A stretch of 64,000 bases of DNA from Devosia litorisediminis (GCF_018334155.1 NZ_JAGXTP010000002.1:392625-456624), one strand, 5' to 3'; positions 25,833-35,014 are shown, numbered from the stretch's first letter. Numbers and translations: made by a program. Notes: generated by a model from the sequence alone, not told the origin.

Positions 25833-25950
25833 CCCACCCAGCCTCCCCCTGAAGGGGGAGGAGTCAGTTTGGTGTTTGGTGTGAGACAGCGCCCATGAGT
25901 GGAGCGGCCCCTCCCCCTCTCAGGGGGAGGTTGGGTGGGGGCTCCCCCCT
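25833..25950. repeat. Composite GC-rich palindromic repeat element
   Basis: Two hairpins, CCTCCCCCTGAAGGGGGAGG (25843-25862) and CCTCCCCCTCTCAGGGGGAGG split as arms CCTCCCCCT/AGGGGGAGG (about 25911-25931), are themselves flanked by an outer inverted repeat CCCCACCCAGCC / GGTTGGGTGGGG. It fills the gap between the convergent uxuB-like and Fe-ADH genes. It may also terminate transcription from both sides. Confidence 0.6.
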
Positions 25951-27104
25951 TAGACCCGGCCTTCCATGGCCCGATCAAAGATCTCCAGCGCCAGTTCCTT
26001 TGTCAGCTTGATCGGATTGCCGCCAGCCGTCGGATCGACAATGGCCATGTCCCCGATCAGCTCGCGCCTGGCGCTGTCGACGTTGAACTCGGCCAGCGTA
26101 TGCGGCACGTCCAGGCGCAGGCGCAGCCCGATCACCGCATGCTGGAAGGCCTCAAAGGTTGGTGACAGCCCCAGATAACCGGCCAGTCGGCCGATGCGCG
26201 CTTCAATCGCGGCTTTGTTGACGATCAGCACATAGGGCATGAATACCGCATTGGTCATGCCGTGATGGGTATCATAGAGCGCGCCGACTGGATGGCTGAG
26301 CGCGTGAATGGCGCCGAGCCCCTTCTGGAAGGCGGTGGCGCCCATGGCCGCCGCGCTCATCATGTGACCGCGCGCCACAAGATCACTGGGATTGGCCACC
26401 ACCTTGGGCAGGTTCTCCAGCACCAGCCGAATGCCTTCGACGGCAATGCCATCGGCCATCGGGTGATAGCCGGGCGCGCAATAGGCTTCCAGGCAATGCG
26501 CCAGCGCATCCATGCCGGTACCGATGGTGATAAAGGCGGGCATGCCAACGGTAAGTTCGGGGTCGGCGATCACAACCTTGGGCATCATCAGCGGGTGGAA
26601 GATCACTTTTTTGGTGTGCGTGGTCTCGTCGGTAATCACCCCGGCGCGACCGACTTCCGAACCGGTGCCCGCAGTGGTCGGCACGGCAATGATGGGCAGG
26701 ATGCCGGCGGGGTCCGCGCGGGTCCACCAGTCACCAATATCCTCGAAGTCCCACATTGGCCGGGTCTGCCCCGCCATGAAGGCGATGACCTTGGCCGCAT
26801 CAAGCCCCGAGCCGCCGCCAAAGGCGATGACGCCATCATGGCCGCCCTCGCGCAATTGCTTGATGCCCGCCTCGACATTGGCCGAGATCGGATTGGGTTT
26901 GACGTCAGCAAACACGCCCACCGGCATGCCCGCATCCTTGAGCAGGGCGATGGTGTTCTGCGTGACCGGCAGATTGACCAGCCCCGCATCGGTCACCAGC
27001 AAGGGCTTGGTTATCCCGGCTTCCTTGAGGATCTCGGGTAGCTCGGCAATGCGGCCAGGGCCGAACTTGATCGCGGTGGGGAAATTCCAGTTGGCTTTGG
27101 TCAT
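25950..27104 (-). CDS. Iron-containing alcohol dehydrogenase
   Basis: 384 residues. NAD-binding motif GGGSGLDAAK, conserved VPTTAGTGSEVG, and metal-site histidines and aspartate around GTGMDALAHCLEAYCAPGYHPM, HALSHPVGALYDTHHG. Reaction: NAD-dependent oxidation of an alcohol. It is the last gene of a leftward operon, 5 nt after the aldehyde dehydrogenase, so alcohol-to-aldehyde-to-acid oxidation in sequence is likely. In the gamma-glutamyl pathway model it would oxidise the hydroxyl of gamma-glutamyl-ethanolamide or a similar amino-alcohol conjugate (compare IpuH of Pseudomonas). Confidence 0.92.
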   Translation of the reverse strand: MTKANWNFPTAIKFGPGRIAELPEILKEAGITKPLLVTDAGLVNLPVTQNTIALLKDAGMPVGVFADVKPNPISANVEAGIKQLREGGHDGVIAFGGGSGLDAAKVIAFMAGQTRPMWDFEDIGDWWTRADPAGILPIIAVPTTAGTGSEVGRAGVITDETTHTKKVIFHPLMMPKVVIADPELTVGMPAFITIGTGMDALAHCLEAYCAPGYHPMADGIAVEGIRLVLENLPKVVANPSDLVARGHMMSAAAMGATAFQKGLGAIHALSHPVGALYDTHHGMTNAVFMPYVLIVNKAAIEARIGRLAGYLGLSPTFEAFQHAVIGLRLRLDVPHTLAEFNVDSARRELIGDMAIVDPTAGGNPIKLTKELALEIFDRAMEGRV

Positions 27105-27109
27105 GTCGA

Positions 27110-28492
27110 TTACACCCGCTTCAAGTGGTAGGATTTTGGCTGGGTCAGATTGGCGTAGCCGATTTCGCTCAGGCTGCCGCCCTTGCCGGTGTCCTTGACC
27201 CCGGTCCAGACCAGGCCCGGATCAAGATAGTCACAGCGATTGGCAAACACGGTGCCGGTTTCAATGCGGCTGCCCAGTTGCGCCGCGGCGTCCAGATCAT
27301 TGGTCCAGATCGAGGCGGTCAGCCCATAGGGGCTGTCATTCATCAGCGCGATGGCTTCGGCGTCATCGGCCACCTTCATGATCCCCACCACCGGGCCAAA
27401 GCTCTCCTCGCGCATCACGCTCATCTGGTGATTGACCCCGGTCAGCACCTCCGGCGTCAGATAGGGCGAGCCGGGTACGTCCAGCTTGTGGCGGGTATTG
27501 AGCCGCGCCACCGCGCCGCCGCGTTCGGCCTCTTCGGTCTGCTGGCGCACATGATCGGCAAAGCTGCCGCGCGCCATCGGCCCCACCATGGTGTCGGCCT
27601 CGAACGGATTGCCCAGCGTCCAGCCGCTGGCGGCTTCTACGAACTCATCGACAAAACGGTCATAGACATCGCCATGCACATAGATGCGCTCAATGCCGCA
27701 ACAGCTCTGGCCAGAGTTGAAGAATGACCCATCGACCAGGCTTTCAACAGCATGCTCGATCTTGGCGTCGGCCCGCACATAGGCAGGGTCCTTGCCGCCC
27801 AGCTCCAGCCCCAGCGTGGCGAAGGTGCCCGCCGCAGCCTTTTCGATGCGACGACCGCCCTCAACCGAGCCGGTGAAATTGATGTGGTCGATCTGCCCCG
27901 AGCCGATCAGCGTCTCGGTATCGGCATGACCCATCACCAGATTCTGGAACAGCCCGGCGGGCAGCCCCGCCTGCTCGGCGGCCAGCGCGAAACGCTCGCC
28001 GGCCAACAGGGTCTGGCTGGCATGCTTGAGGATGACCGCATTGCCCGCGACCAGCGCGGGCACGATGGAATTGACCGCCGTCAGGAACGGGTAGTTCCAC
28101 GGCGCAATCACCAGCACGATACCCAGCGCTTCGCGGGTAATGTAGCGGGTGAAATTATCCTTTTGCGGCAGCGCAATTGGCGCCAAGGCGCTGTCGGCCA
28201 GCCCGATCATGTAGCGCGCGCGCTCTTCAACGCCGCCCTTTTCGCCGCCATAGCGGACCGGTCGGCCCATCTGCCAGGCGAGTTCGGGCACAATCTCGTC
28301 ATTCATCAGCAGCAGCGCGTCGACCAAATGGCTGACGATCTTCTGGCGCTCGGCCAGGGTGGTTTCACCCCAGGCCCGCCGCGCCATCTGCGCGCGAATG
28401 ACCGCGGTTTCAATGTCGACGCCGCTGGCCAGTGGCCGCTCGGCATAGACGCTGCCATCTACCGGCGAGATGATTTTTACGGTGTCAGTCAT
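27110..28492 (-). CDS. Aldehyde dehydrogenase family protein
   Basis: 460 residues. Substrate/cofactor motifs are APWNYPFLTAVNSIVPAL, NFTGSVEGGRRI, the glutamate in LELGGKDPAYV and the catalytic cysteine in NSGQSCCGIERIYV. It oxidises an aldehyde to the acid with NAD(P). In the operon it would take the aldehyde made by the Fe-alcohol dehydrogenase encoded 5 nt downstream (IpuI/PuuC-like role). It is separated from the upstream glutamine-synthetase-like gene by 189 nt that hold an intergenic palindromic repeat. Confidence 0.93.
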   Translation of the reverse strand: MTDTVKIISPVDGSVYAERPLASGVDIETAVIRAQMARRAWGETTLAERQKIVSHLVDALLLMNDEIVPELAWQMGRPVRYGGEKGGVEERARYMIGLADSALAPIALPQKDNFTRYITREALGIVLVIAPWNYPFLTAVNSIVPALVAGNAVILKHASQTLLAGERFALAAEQAGLPAGLFQNLVMGHADTETLIGSGQIDHINFTGSVEGGRRIEKAAAGTFATLGLELGGKDPAYVRADAKIEHAVESLVDGSFFNSGQSCCGIERIYVHGDVYDRFVDEFVEAASGWTLGNPFEADTMVGPMARGSFADHVRQQTEEAERGGAVARLNTRHKLDVPGSPYLTPEVLTGVNHQMSVMREESFGPVVGIMKVADDAEAIALMNDSPYGLTASIWTNDLDAAAQLGSRIETGTVFANRCDYLDPGLVWTGVKDTGKGGSLSEIGYANLTQPKSYHLKRV

Positions 28493-28514
28493 GTGTTCCG
28501 AACTCGTTCAACCC

Positions 28515-28670
28515 ACAGTGTCATCCCGGCCCTGAGCCGGGATACATCCTGGAATTTCTGTCTTGCCGCGAGGTGGTTCGTTCGAGCGACCTTGCGGCGG
28601 CGGTGCGATCTCGGGATGGGCACCGGACTCAAGGCCGGGACGACACCGAGTATGATCAGGCTTCTGTGGC
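28515..28670. repeat. Intergenic palindromic repeat (TCATCCCGG type)
   Basis: GTGTCATCCCGGCCCTGAGCC forms one hairpin with GGGAT; about 90 nt further, ATCTCGGGATGGGCACCGG and CTCAAGGCCGGGACGACAC give the mirror-image end. The whole can fold as a long imperfect inverted repeat. Repeats beginning GTGTCATCCCGG are common between genes of Hyphomicrobiales. It separates the ligase and aldehyde dehydrogenase genes inside one transcription unit. Confidence 0.5.
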
Positions 28671-28681
28671 AGCAGGGAGAC

Positions 28682-30043
28682 CTAGCTGCGTTCGAACCCT
28701 CTTTTCAACTCCCAGTCGGTCACCCGGCGATCATATTCGAGCTGCTCCCACTCCGCGGTGTGCACATAATGGGCCACAACGTTTTCGCCAAAGGCCGATT
28801 TGAGCATCTCCGAGCGGCGCAGCCAGTCGGTGGCCTCGCGCAGGGTCTTGGAGATCTCGGGCAATTGCTCGCTGACATAGGCGTCGCCAACAAAGGCGGG
28901 TTTCAGCTCCAGCTTTTCCTCAATGCCCTTGATACCCGCAGCGATCAGCGCGGCCATGGCTAGATAGGGATTGAGATCAGCCCCGCCCATGCGGCACTCG
29001 ACGCGGATCGATTTGGAATTCTCGCCACATAGCCGGAACCCGGCGGTGCGATTGTCCGGCGACCAGATCGCCTTGGTGGGCGCAAACGTGCCGGCCTGGA
29101 AGCGCTTGTAGGAATTGATATAGGGCGCCAGAAAATAGGTGATGTCGCGCGCATAGGCCAGTTGCCCGGCCATGAAGTGCTTCATCAGATCGCTCATGCC
29201 GCGATCATCGCTGGAGTCCGGGAACATCGGCTTGCCATCCAGATCGGCCAGCGACATGTGGATATGGCTCGACGAGCCTGCCAGCTCGTAATGCCATTTG
29301 GCCATGAAGGTCACCGACTTTCCCTGAGCATAGGCGATTTCCTTGGTGGCATTTTTCAGCACCACATGGCGGTCGGCCATGGTCAGGGCGTCACAATATT
29401 TGACGTTGATTTCTTCCTGCCCCGGGCCCCATTCGCCCTTGGAGGATTCCACCGGAATACCCGAGGCCTGCAGATGCTTGCGCAGCGCCCGCATCACCCC
29501 TTCTTCCTTGGTGGTCTGGAAGATGTGGTAGTCCTGAATATAGTCGCCCGCCGTCTGCAGCTTGGCGTGACCCTTTTCGAGCACCGAGCGATAGGTCTCG
29601 TCGAACAGGTAGAATTCCAGTTCGGTCGCTGCGTTGGCCGTGTAGCCCATGGCCGCCAGCCGACCCAGCTGCGCCTTGAGAATGGCGCGCGGGCTGTGCG
29701 GGATGGGTTCGTGATGGTGATGATCGCTCAGATCGCACAGCACGATCGCAGTGCCTTCGAGCCAGCTCGCCTTCATCAGCGTGGCCAGATCGGGCTTCAT
29801 CACGAAATCCCCATAGCCCTTGCCCCAATTAGCGGCGGCATAGCCGGGCACCGGCTCCATGTCGATATCGTCGGCCAGCAGATAGTCGCAGCCATGGGTT
29901 TCGTCATTGGCCACTTCGAGGAAGAACTCGGCCTGAAAGCGCTTGCCGATCATGCGGCCCTGCATATCAGGAAAGGCGACAAGGACGGTGTCGATATTGC
30001 CCGCGGCAACGTCCTGTTTGAGGTCGGCCAGTGAATAGCTCAT
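28682..30043 (-). CDS. Glutamine synthetase-like gamma-glutamyl amide ligase
   Basis: 453 residues, glutamine synthetase fold: beta-grasp N-terminus and catalytic domain with ATELEFYLF, GEWGPGQEEINVKY, the nucleotide loop HIHMSLADLDGKPMF, YKRFQAGTFAPTKAIWSPDNRTAGFR and RVECRMGGADLNPYLAMAALI. It lacks the adenylylation loop of housekeeping GlnA and fits the PuuA/IpuC/GlnA4 group that joins glutamate to amines. With an ethanolamine-type permease next to it, gamma-glutamylation of an amino alcohol is most likely. The amine cannot be fixed from the sequence. Confidence 0.88.
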   Translation of the reverse strand: MSYSLADLKQDVAAGNIDTVLVAFPDMQGRMIGKRFQAEFFLEVANDETHGCDYLLADDIDMEPVPGYAAANWGKGYGDFVMKPDLATLMKASWLEGTAIVLCDLSDHHHHEPIPHSPRAILKAQLGRLAAMGYTANAATELEFYLFDETYRSVLEKGHAKLQTAGDYIQDYHIFQTTKEEGVMRALRKHLQASGIPVESSKGEWGPGQEEINVKYCDALTMADRHVVLKNATKEIAYAQGKSVTFMAKWHYELAGSSSHIHMSLADLDGKPMFPDSSDDRGMSDLMKHFMAGQLAYARDITYFLAPYINSYKRFQAGTFAPTKAIWSPDNRTAGFRLCGENSKSIRVECRMGGADLNPYLAMAALIAAGIKGIEEKLELKPAFVGDAYVSEQLPEISKTLREATDWLRRSEMLKSAFGENVVAHYVHTAEWEQLEYDRRVTDWELKRGFERS

Positions 30044-30098
30044 GCGCTCAGTCTCCCGGATGATGGGGCGCCCGGACAGACCGGACGCCCGTTTGGCC

Positions 30099-31595
30099 TC
30101 AGGCCTTATGTTCGAGGGCGAATTCTTCTTCGGGCGACAGGATCAGCTTGTTGCGGCCGATCAGGCCAAAATAGGCGATGCCCACCGCGCACCACAACAC
30201 CACCCAGATCACGCCCTTGAAGAAGTTGGGATCCTGCATCTGGTAGAACAGGGTGATCGCGGCAATGATGATAGTGACACTGGCCCCGCCAATGCCCAGG
30301 GGCGAGCGGAACGGACGCTCCATATTGGGCTGGTTGCGGCGCAGCAGGATGAAGCTGAGAGCCTGCATGATGTAGCTGAGCATGGCGCCGAACACGGCCA
30401 TGTTGAGCAGTACGGTGCCGATGATGTCGTCACCCTGCTGACTATCTTCAGCCCCGCCGCCGCCATTGGCAAACCAGATGATCAGCATCACGGTCAGGCC
30501 CAGCGCCGCGCCACTCATCATGGCGATATGCGGGGTCTTGTGCTTGCCATGGGTAACCGACAGCGCCGAGGGGAAATAGCCCGCCCGGCTCAGCGAATAG
30601 ACCTGCCGCCCCTGCGCAAACAGGATGGTGTGGAACGAGGCGATCAGCCCGATCATGGCGATCAGGCCCAGCACGACAGCACCACTGGTGCCATAGATGG
30701 CGCGGAAACCATCCAGCAGCGGTTCGCCCGATGAACCCAGCGCGAAGGCGCCGACCCCGATCACCGATGGATTGAGCAGCATGATCATGAAGGCCGAGAT
30801 GATCAGCGTGCCCATGCCCAGCAAGATGCCGCGCGGCATGTCGCGCTTGGGATCAACCGATTCCTCGGCAGCCAGTGGCAATTGCTCGATGGCCAGGAAA
30901 AGCCAGACCGCAAAGGGCAGGCTGGCCAGCACGCCACCAAATCCGAACGGGAACAGTGAGCCGCCACCCTCTGGCAGTTCGCTGCCATCGGCCGCGATAT
31001 TGAGCGCCCAGCGCGAGAAGTCGATATTGGGAATGGCGCTGATCCAGAAGGCGATCAGCACGGCCAGCGAGGCCAGCGTCACCACCAATGTCACCCGGAA
31101 GCTGAGCGCCACGCCATAGATGTTGAGCGCCAGGAAAATGGCATAGAACACTACCCATATGATGGGTAGCCACGCCGCATCCAGCCCCACAATGGCGCTG
31201 AAATAGGACGAGATAAACGTCACCACCACAGCGGGGGTGAGCACATATTCGACGTTCTCGAACAGCCCGGTAATGAAGCCGCCCCACGGCCCCATCGAGG
31301 TGCGGGCGAACGAATAGGCCGCGCCGGTATGGGGCAGGGCGGGGCTCATTTCGGCAATGCAGAACACCAGCCCCAGATACATCACCGCGATGATGCCGGC
31401 GGCCACGACCATGCCGCCCCAGCCGCCGGTGGCGAAGCCAAAATTCCAGCCCGAGAAATGCCCCGAGATCACGGCGCCCACGCCCAGCGCCCAGAGTGAC
31501 CAGATGCCCGCATAGCGGGTCAGGCCACGTTCTTCGAAATAACTCTTGTCGCGTGTCGCATAGGCGACACTGCCAACCTTCTTGTTTCCAGCCAT
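30099..31595 (-). CDS. APC-family permease, ethanolamine-permease type
   Basis: 498 residues with about 12 membrane helices. The N-terminus (YFEERGLTRYAGIWSLWALG, VGAVISGHFSGWNFG) and the stretch EMSPALPHTGAAYSFARTS, MGPWGGFITGLFENVEYVLTP match the ethanolamine permease subgroup of amino-acid permeases more closely than generic members. It imports an amine or amino acid across the inner membrane. ATG 31595 is chosen because GGGGGA lies 7 nt before it; a GTG two codons earlier is too close. A hairpin lies in the 55-nt gap to the ligase gene downstream. Confidence 0.85.
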   Translation of the reverse strand: MAGNKKVGSVAYATRDKSYFEERGLTRYAGIWSLWALGVGAVISGHFSGWNFGFATGGWGGMVVAAGIIAVMYLGLVFCIAEMSPALPHTGAAYSFARTSMGPWGGFITGLFENVEYVLTPAVVVTFISSYFSAIVGLDAAWLPIIWVVFYAIFLALNIYGVALSFRVTLVVTLASLAVLIAFWISAIPNIDFSRWALNIAADGSELPEGGGSLFPFGFGGVLASLPFAVWLFLAIEQLPLAAEESVDPKRDMPRGILLGMGTLIISAFMIMLLNPSVIGVGAFALGSSGEPLLDGFRAIYGTSGAVVLGLIAMIGLIASFHTILFAQGRQVYSLSRAGYFPSALSVTHGKHKTPHIAMMSGAALGLTVMLIIWFANGGGGAEDSQQGDDIIGTVLLNMAVFGAMLSYIMQALSFILLRRNQPNMERPFRSPLGIGGASVTIIIAAITLFYQMQDPNFFKGVIWVVLWCAVGIAYFGLIGRNKLILSPEEEFALEHKA

Positions 31596-31631
31596 CGTCA
31601 CGTCCCCCTGAAAATCAGCCCACGGTTTAGT

Positions 31632-32414
31632 CTAGACGGCCATTGCCCCGCCACGCGCCAGCCGCGCGGCTTCCAGACAACGGGCCAGCCGGGCAGACCA
31701 TTGGTCCACCCCGACCGGTTCGAGAATTTCGTCATTGCGGATTTCGATCATGGTGGCGTCCAGCCCGCGCCCGTCGCCATGACGCTCCAGCGTCAGCGTC
31801 ACCCCGTTGAGCGCCGCATAGGGCTCGTTCCAGCCAATATTGAGCGCGGGGTCTTCGGCTGCCAGTGCATCGCGCACTGCTGCGGTATAGCGCGCGTCCA
31901 CCCCGTGGATCACCCCGATCGGCCAGGGCCGCGCTACCCCGTTATAGACCGGGGTAAAGGAATGCATGCAGATCAGGATTGTCTCCTGGCCCGCATGACG
32001 GCGCGCTTCAAGCAGCGTCTCTATCGAGGCATGGAAGGGCCGGTGATAGTGATCGATCCGGTATTGCCGCTCTTCGGCGCTGATCCCCTCATTGGCCGCA
32101 ATGCGCGTTGCCTCCGAGAGCGTCCAGATCAGGTCGGGCGCATCCAGATCGCGATTGCAGTCGATGATCAGGCGCGACACGGTCGATTGCACCAGCGGCG
32201 CATCGAGCAGATCGGCCAGTTTCCGGCTGACCGCCAGGGCGCCAGGGTCCCAGGCAATATGGCTCACCCGTTCGGTCATGGTCAGGCCCAGATCGCCATA
32301 TCGGGTGGGGATACGATTTCTGGCATGATCGCACACGATCACGAAAGGCGATGGCCCCCGCGCATTGGTCACCAGCACCGAATGTTGCTCCGTTCTGCTC
32401 ACTTGGCCTCTCAT
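31632..32414 (-). CDS. N-formylglutamate amidohydrolase family protein
   Basis: 260 residues of the FGase family (PF05013). Zinc-type segments are FVIVCDHARNRIP, DPGALAVSRKLADLL, IDCNRDLDAPD, HYHRPFHASIE and ILICMHSFTPVYNG. In histidine breakdown the family cleaves N-formylglutamate, but no hut genes are here. In this operon it could release glutamate from the gamma-glutamyl product (gamma-glutamylglycine or similar); this is inference. First gene of the operon, with start ATG 32414 or a GTG four codons in that has GAGAGG before it. Confidence 0.82.
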   Translation of the reverse strand: MRGQVSRTEQHSVLVTNARGPSPFVIVCDHARNRIPTRYGDLGLTMTERVSHIAWDPGALAVSRKLADLLDAPLVQSTVSRLIIDCNRDLDAPDLIWTLSEATRIAANEGISAEERQYRIDHYHRPFHASIETLLEARRHAGQETILICMHSFTPVYNGVARPWPIGVIHGVDARYTAAVRDALAAEDPALNIGWNEPYAALNGVTLTLERHGDGRGLDATMIEIRNDEILEPVGVDQWSARLARCLEAARLARGGAMAV

Positions 32415-32549
32415 GTGATGCTTCTGGATCGTCGCACTACTTGCCTAAGCGCGAAATCTGTCAATGTGTTTGTTGGGCGCACCACGGCCACGCCGACGCT
32501 CCCGGGCGGGGTCGTTGCAACGTGGCGATCGAGGCGATGTCTGGCGCGC

Positions 32550-33407
32550 CTAGTCGCTCTTGGACATTTTCAGGAAGTCGGGGCCGCGGAAGCGGATATT
32601 GTGGTCAATTTCGCCAATGGCTTTTTTGTCCTTGCCCGCATAGTCGAGCTCATCAAGCACGCTCTGGATCAGGGTGATCCGGCCCCGGCGCTTGTCATTG
32701 GTACGGATAACCGTCCAGGGCGCATGCTCGGTATGGGTGCGCTTGATCATCTCGTCGCGCGCATCCGAGTAATCATTCCACCGGCTCAGGGCCTCCAGAT
32801 CAATCGGGGAGAGCTTCCACACCTTGAGCGGATCGTGACGGCGATCATGGAACCGCTTGAGCTGCATCTCGCGGCCAATCGACAGCCAGAACTTGAACAG
32901 GTGAATGCCATCCCTGGTGATGCGCCGCTCGAATTCGGGCGCTTCTTCCAGGAAATGTTCGGTCTGCTCGGGGGTGCAGAAGCCCATGACCTTTTCGACG
33001 CCGGCGCGGTTGTACCAGGAGCGATCAAACAGCACCGTCTCGGTGGCGGCGGGCATCCATTCGACATAGCGCTGGAAATACCACTGCGTGCGCTCGCGAT
33101 CATTGGGCTTGGGCAGCGCCGCGATGATGTTGTAGCGCGGATTGAGATTTTCCATATAGCGCTTGATGGTGCCGCCCTTGCCGGCGGCATCGCGTCCCTC
33201 GAACACGATCATGATCCGCTCGCCGGTTGCCAGCAGGTGCGCCTGCAATGTCACCAATTGCTTTTGCAGATCGTACATCTGGGCTTCATAGATATCGCGA
33301 TCCAGCTTATCCTCGTAAGGATAGCCGCCTGAGGTCATCGCGTTCTTTTTGATGGCCTTGGGCAGATCTGGGTCTTCAATATCAAAGCCGTCGATTGGAT
33401 CAGTCAC
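32550..33407 (-). CDS. ppk2: Polyphosphate kinase 2 (PPK2 family)
   Basis: 285 residues. Walker A GRDAAGKGG at 71-79, Walker B/lid FDRSWYNRAGVEKVMGF, and KFWLSIGREMQLKRFHDR plus KVWKLSPIDLEALSRWNDY are diagnostic for class I PPK2. It transfers phosphate between polyphosphate and nucleoside diphosphates in the cytoplasm. It is single-gene, divergent from a PhoR-like kinase gene across 87 nt, a neighbourhood that suggests phosphate metabolism. Confidence 0.95.
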   Translation of the reverse strand: MTDPIDGFDIEDPDLPKAIKKNAMTSGGYPYEDKLDRDIYEAQMYDLQKQLVTLQAHLLATGERIMIVFEGRDAAGKGGTIKRYMENLNPRYNIIAALPKPNDRERTQWYFQRYVEWMPAATETVLFDRSWYNRAGVEKVMGFCTPEQTEHFLEEAPEFERRITRDGIHLFKFWLSIGREMQLKRFHDRRHDPLKVWKLSPIDLEALSRWNDYSDARDEMIKRTHTEHAPWTVIRTNDKRRGRITLIQSVLDELDYAGKDKKAIGEIDHNIRFRGPDFLKMSKSD

Positions 33408-33494
33408 TCGTGTCGCTCCATTGTCATGGTCACCGTGCTACACAGAGCCCCCCTTATGCAAGGGGCATGGCAACTGTCTGATTCACAGAAACAA

Positions 33495-34781
33495 ATGGAC
33501 CAAATCCACATCCATCAACCCGCTTCCCGCTTTGAGACGGCCCTGGCGCGCCTGTTCGAACAGGCGGGGCCGCTGGCCGCGATTGCCGGCGTGTTTGTCA
33601 CGCTGACGATCTTTGGCGGTCTCGGCCTGGTAGGCGGGCTGGTCGGCTTTGTCGCCGTGAGCGCAGCCGTGCTGTTGCTGCCCCCCAGGGCCGATGCACC
33701 GCTTCCAGTACAGACCGTCAGCACCGTTCAGCCTGTTGTGGTTCCCGGCAGCACCGCCTCGGTATTTGCCGATGCGCTGATCGACCCCTGCATGGTGCTG
33801 GATCGTCGTGCGGTGGTGCTGCACACCAACCCGGCCGCCAAGCGCCAGTTTCCCAGCGTGACCAATGGCAATCCGCTGACTTTTTCGCTGCGCAATCCCG
33901 AACTGGTGCAGGCCATCGATGCGGCCATTCGCACCGGCGCCACGCGCAGTATCGAGCTGCATGAAACCCTGCCCTCCGAGACCTGGGACAAGGTGGTGGT
34001 CGCGCCGCTGACCCGGCCGGAGCTGGACTGGTTCGACGACGAGAACCGCCAGCTCATTGTCACCTTCCAGAGCCTGACCGAAATCAAGCGCGCCGAGGCC
34101 CTGCGCTCGGACTTCATCGCCAATGCCAGTCACGAGTTGCGCACACCCCTGGCGTCGCTGCTCGGCTTTATCGATACCCTGCTGGGCCCGGCGGCCAAGG
34201 ATACCGCGGCGCGCGAGAAATTCCTGGGCATCATGCGCGGGCAGGCCGAACGCATGAGCAAGCTGATCGACGATCTGCTCAGCCTGTCGCGCATAGAAAT
34301 GCACCAGCATGTGCGGCCCACCGGCAGTATTGATCTGGCCGCCTTGCTGCGCGAAGTGCGCGAAGGGCTGATGACCCAGGCCAAGGCCGCCGATATCGAA
34401 ATACGCTTCAGCCTTGGTACCGGGCCTGCCACCACCATGGGTGATCGTGGCCAGCTTTATGAAGTGTTCGAGAACCTGCTCGACAACGCCATCAAATATG
34501 GTGCGGGCGGCAAGTTCGTCGAAGTCAGTCTGGCGCCTGCCGGGCGTGTCGGCTTCCAGCACATGGTCACCGTCATCGATCACGGCCAGGGCGTCGAACC
34601 CGAGCATGTGCCGCGCCTGACCGAGCGCTTCTACCGCATCGACGCTGATGCCAGCCGCAAGAAGAAGGGCACGGGCCTGGGACTGGCCATCGTCAAGCAT
34701 ATCGTCAACCGCCATCGCGGCCAGCTCTCGATCAAGAGCAAGCCCGGTGAGGGCATGCGCGTGGACGTGCTGCTGCCCTGA
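33495..34781 (+). CDS. PhoR-like sensor histidine kinase
   Basis: About 428 residues. Two membrane helices (about 26-63) are followed by a PAS-like domain (90-195), the HisKA domain with His213 in NASHELRTPLASLLGF, and HATPase_c with EVFENLLDNAIKYG, DHGQGVEPEH and KKKGTGLGLAIVKHI. It resembles PhoR, the phosphate-starvation kinase, but no response regulator or pst/phoU gene is adjacent. The start is uncertain: 33495 has no good ribosome site, and ATG 33456 is possible. Confidence 0.85.
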   Translation: MDQIHIHQPASRFETALARLFEQAGPLAAIAGVFVTLTIFGGLGLVGGLVGFVAVSAAVLLLPPRADAPLPVQTVSTVQPVVVPGSTASVFADALIDPCMVLDRRAVVLHTNPAAKRQFPSVTNGNPLTFSLRNPELVQAIDAAIRTGATRSIELHETLPSETWDKVVVAPLTRPELDWFDDENRQLIVTFQSLTEIKRAEALRSDFIANASHELRTPLASLLGFIDTLLGPAAKDTAAREKFLGIMRGQAERMSKLIDDLLSLSRIEMHQHVRPTGSIDLAALLREVREGLMTQAKAADIEIRFSLGTGPATTMGDRGQLYEVFENLLDNAIKYGAGGKFVEVSLAPAGRVGFQHMVTVIDHGQGVEPEHVPRLTERFYRIDADASRKKKGTGLGLAIVKHIVNRHRGQLSIKSKPGEGMRVDVLLP

Positions 34782-34848
34782 GGCAAGGATCGCCTCAGAC
34801 TGCTCGTGGCGGCAAAGAGGCAGCTCAGATGAACGCCTGAAAGACTAA

Positions 34849-34884
34849 ACCAACGGTGCCGTCGGACGTGGTCCGAGGGTTGGT
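34849..34884 (+). terminator. Hairpin downstream of the histidine kinase gene
   Basis: Inner stem TCGGAC / GTCCGA with loop GTG (34862-34876) and outer pairs ACCAAC (34849-34854) with GTTGGT (34879-34884). No T run follows, so it may be a factor-dependent terminator or a stabilising structure. Confidence 0.4.
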
Positions 34885-34968
34885 CCAGACAATTGTGCAG
34901 TGTCAGACAACACGGCTGGCCAGATGCCGAACGCACGATGCCCCGTAAACACGATGCCCCATAAAACG

Positions 34969-34990
34969 AAAAAGGCGCCCGAAGGCGCCT
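34969..34990 (-). terminator. Intrinsic terminator of gcrA
   Basis: Read leftward, AGGCGCC-TTCG-GGCGCCT (34990-34973) is followed by a T-rich tail. It lies 24 nt after the gcrA stop. Confidence 0.8.
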
Positions 34991-35014
34991 CATTCTCAAT
35001 CCGTGTCGCGTCGC

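Noticed and set aside
24194..25978. 594-codon open frame on the minus strand, opposite the uxuB-like gene
   Set aside because: It is the antisense shadow of a well-supported dehydrogenase; its translation is His/Gly/Arg-rich with no family motifs. Long antisense frames are expected at this GC content.
25950..32414. Putrescine (Puu) pathway reading of the ligase operon
   Set aside because: There is no PuuB-type oxidase or PuuD-type hydrolase; instead an Fe-alcohol dehydrogenase and an ethanolamine-type permease are present, which fits an amino alcohol.
31701..33332. 543-codon plus-strand frame over the FGase-like and ppk2 genes
   Set aside because: It spans two unrelated genes on the other strand, both with intact motifs, and shows no recognisable domain.
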